This document shows, one piece after another, positions 13,470 to 14,642 of a stretch of DNA of 14,642 bases (the first letter of the stretch is position 1; every line of letters starts with the position of its first letter). The notes under the pieces are model-generated. The model ran no database searches, had not been told where the DNA came from, and saw only the letters and a list, made by a program, of their open reading frames with translations. A program made the translations under genes and the position numbers. Source of the stretch: Leptospira bouyouniensis (GTDB lineage Bacteria; Spirochaetota; Leptospiria; Leptospirales; Leptospiraceae); contig NZ_RQFT01000016.1 in assembly GCF_004769525.1 (NCBI RefSeq), positions 1 to 14,642 on the forward strand, in the 5' to 3' direction.

Positions 13470-14555
13470 ATGAAATGCCCACGATGCCTAAATAATTTAC
13501 ACTTATTAAAAAATTCAGAAATGAAAACTCACCATTGTATGAGTTGTGATGGAATTTTTATAAATACAAAACAATTAGATAGAATTAAATTCAATTCATT
13601 ATACTTAAAAATCGATGAAATTAAAAATAATACTGCGAATAGACTTAATCTTAAATGTAGTAATTGTAATAAGCCATTTCTTCAGTTTTCTTACCCTTTC
13701 AATGAAAATAATCTAATTTTAGATTACTGCAACAACTGTGAATGTCTATGGCTTGATTATGAAGAAAAATATTTCTTAACATTAAAAGAGAAAATCGGAG
13801 GCTACCTCGACCCAAGTCTAAATTCTAATAAAAAATTTGAATTGAATCAAAATTTTGAGAAAGAACTTATTAAAAGCATTCAAACAAAAATAAATGATAG
13901 AAATCGAAAAATTCTCATCAAATCCAGTTCTTTCAATATTTACAATATCATAACTATTGCTTCTATTTTGATTATAGCAACCTTGCTTATATTTCTACTA
14001 AACTCTCAAAATCCTATCGATTCTTTCCAATCTTTGATAAGCAGAAGCGGAGGAAATCGTAGGAGTTATAGGTATTTACCATTAAAAGGCTTTTTCTATC
14101 ATACGAGCTTTCTAAATCTATTATATACATCTTTCTTTTTTCTAACATTTACTTATTTATTAAGAAAAATTTTTAAACCAGTAGAATTTATTGCGATGAT
14201 ATTTTTGTCTCAGTACCTCGGATTCCTTTTTATTTCCAGGCAAATTAAAATTCAATCCTTATCGGGAAACCTTCCAGCTGTATCTAGTTTAATTGCCTTG
14301 TATTCTGCTTACTTTTCTCTCGATACATTTACTATATTTTTCAAAAATAGACTTCAATGGCTTCCGCCAATAATTACTATATTTGTAAATCCTAAAATGT
14401 ATTCTATCATATGGTTAATATCTATTTCTATCATTTGCTTAGAAACTAACCAAAAAGAGATCCTATCTCTCTGCATTGGCGGAGCTATTACTGGAATCAT
14501 TTTTGGATATTTAAAATTTAATGATATTTTAGAAAAGTTTATATATTATAAATGA
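13470..14555 (+). CDS. Zinc-ribbon protein with rhomboid-like, probably inactive membrane domain
   Basis: The 361-aa product opens with two TFIIB-type zinc ribbons: Cys3, Cys6, Cys23, Cys26 with the following D-G-I-F, and Cys63, Cys66, Cys87, Cys90 with W-L-D. A membrane segment at about 158-177 and at least five more (about 214-230, 238-254, 266-285, 297-320, 330-347) follow the rhomboid layout: H-T-S-F-L-N-L-L-Y at 211-219 matches the H-x-x-x-x-H-x-x-x-N loop, G-N-L-P-A-V-S-S-L at 266-274 the G-x-S-G-A-V-x-G-L helix, and L-C-I-G-G-A at 334-339 the A-H-x-G-G helix. The catalytic Ser position is Leu268 and the His position Cys335, so it is likely a pseudoprotease. The ATG directly follows a TATAAT (13464-13469), probably by chance. 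Confidence 0.7.
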   Translation: MKCPRCLNNLHLLKNSEMKTHHCMSCDGIFINTKQLDRIKFNSLYLKIDEIKNNTANRLNLKCSNCNKPFLQFSYPFNENNLILDYCNNCECLWLDYEEKYFLTLKEKIGGYLDPSLNSNKKFELNQNFEKELIKSIQTKINDRNRKILIKSSSFNIYNIITIASILIIATLLIFLLNSQNPIDSFQSLISRSGGNRRSYRYLPLKGFFYHTSFLNLLYTSFFFLTFTYLLRKIFKPVEFIAMIFLSQYLGFLFISRQIKIQSLSGNLPAVSSLIALYSAYFSLDTFTIFFKNRLQWLPPIITIFVNPKMYSIIWLISISIICLETNQKEILSLCIGGAITGIIFGYLKFNDILEKFIYYK

Positions 14556-14575
14556 TAATCACGACGCATAACAGC

Positions 14576-14642
14576 GACTTACCGCTACGCTTCGGCACAA
14601 GGCCTCGCTCGGCCTACGGCAAATTGTCCTCCTGTCACTCGC
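14576..14642 (+). repeat. attC12 (truncated by window end)
   Basis: R'' GCATAAC is at 14576-14582, followed by the L stem GACTTACCG and the AAGGCC/GGCCT arm, then a segment close to attC1 (GTCCTCCTG). The right half and R' are outside the window. Confidence 0.8.

Larger units (their letters stand above)
1..14642 (+). mobile_element. Integron gene-cassette array, 12 attC sites, no integrase in window
   Basis: Fifteen genes, all on the + strand, alternate with twelve GC-richer imperfect palindromes that begin NNATAACwGC and end TTCGTTATNN. One-gene or short-operon units, each followed by a palindrome with inverted GTTATNN/NNATAAC cores, is the hallmark of integron cassettes. No tyrosine recombinase, attI site or Pc promoter is visible, so either this is a distal part of a long array or the integrase is absent. 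The core GTTATRY departs from the usual GTTRRRY at its fifth base (T). The cassettes share no homology apart from the attC sites, which argues against tandem duplication. Assignment to Leptospira is inference from composition and gene style. Confidence 0.85.
13441..14642 (+). mobile_element. Cassette C12 (zinc-ribbon/rhomboid-like gene + truncated attC12)
   Basis: The 5' arm 13440-13456 pairs with the 3' arm 14566-14582 over 17 positions, apart from A13450 opposite C14572. The right half of its attC lies beyond the window. Confidence 0.8.

Noticed and set aside
156..14642. Repeats as a CRISPR array or MITE family
   Set aside because: Spacing is irregular (0.9-3.5 kb), spacers are genes, orientation is uniform, and cores follow attC logic. 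There are no terminal target duplications of the repeat itself.

Overview
The window reads as a stretch of an integron gene-cassette array from an AT-rich bacterium, most likely a spirochaete of the genus Leptospira. I infer this from the very A/T-biased codons, the frequent Ile/Lys/Asn/Phe, the permissive spirochaetal-type lipoboxes, the use of TTG and GTG starts, and the style of the short lipoproteins and outer-membrane barrels. Every supportable gene lies on the + strand. Genes alternate with twelve copies of a GC-richer element of about 132-165 bp that looks like an attC site: R'' (NNATAAC), a 9-bp L stem, a branched hairpin region, the L complement, and R' (GTTATNN, cleavage expected G^TT). 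No integrase, attI, tRNA, rRNA or transposase is present, so this is either the distal part of a long chromosomal array or an integrase-less cluster of attC sites.

Layout (cassette n ends in attC n). C1 (1-311) is only a tail. C2 (312-1183) encodes a membrane-anchored coiled-coil protein. C3 (1184-2144) encodes a putative lipoprotein. C4 (2145-3269) encodes an unknown helical protein. C5 (3270-4179) encodes a HigB/HigA toxin-antitoxin pair with its own promoter/operator. C6 (4180-5205) encodes a DUF4365-type nuclease-like protein. C7 (5206-8730, 3.5 kb) carries a complete ABC-three-component (ABC-3C) conflict system: SMEK effector, small middle component and DUF2326 ATPase. C8 (8731-9806) encodes an outer-membrane barrel. 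C9 (9807-11036) encodes a SIR2-like protein. C10 (11037-12444) encodes two tandem paralogous lipoproteins. C11 (12445-13440) encodes a second outer-membrane barrel. C12 (13441 to beyond the window) encodes a zinc-ribbon/rhomboid-like pseudoprotease.

Functionally the array mixes candidate antiphage modules (ABC-3C, SIR2-like, DUF4365, HigBA) with envelope proteins (three lipoproteins, two barrels, two membrane-anchored proteins). The cassettes appear to be independent units, not a pathway.

The most unusual signal is at the cassette ends. In all 11 complete cassettes the first 14-19 nt (17-19 in ten of them) are the reverse complement of the cassette's last nucleotides. The complementarity is broken at one invariant place: position 11 counted from the G of GTT is always A at the 5' end and C at the 3' end. 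On the bottom strand, the strand that recombines in known integrons, this becomes a G-T wobble. These arms lie outside the classical attC core and come together only in an excised circular cassette, so the attC of the free cassette would have a much longer stem than any attC in the linear array.
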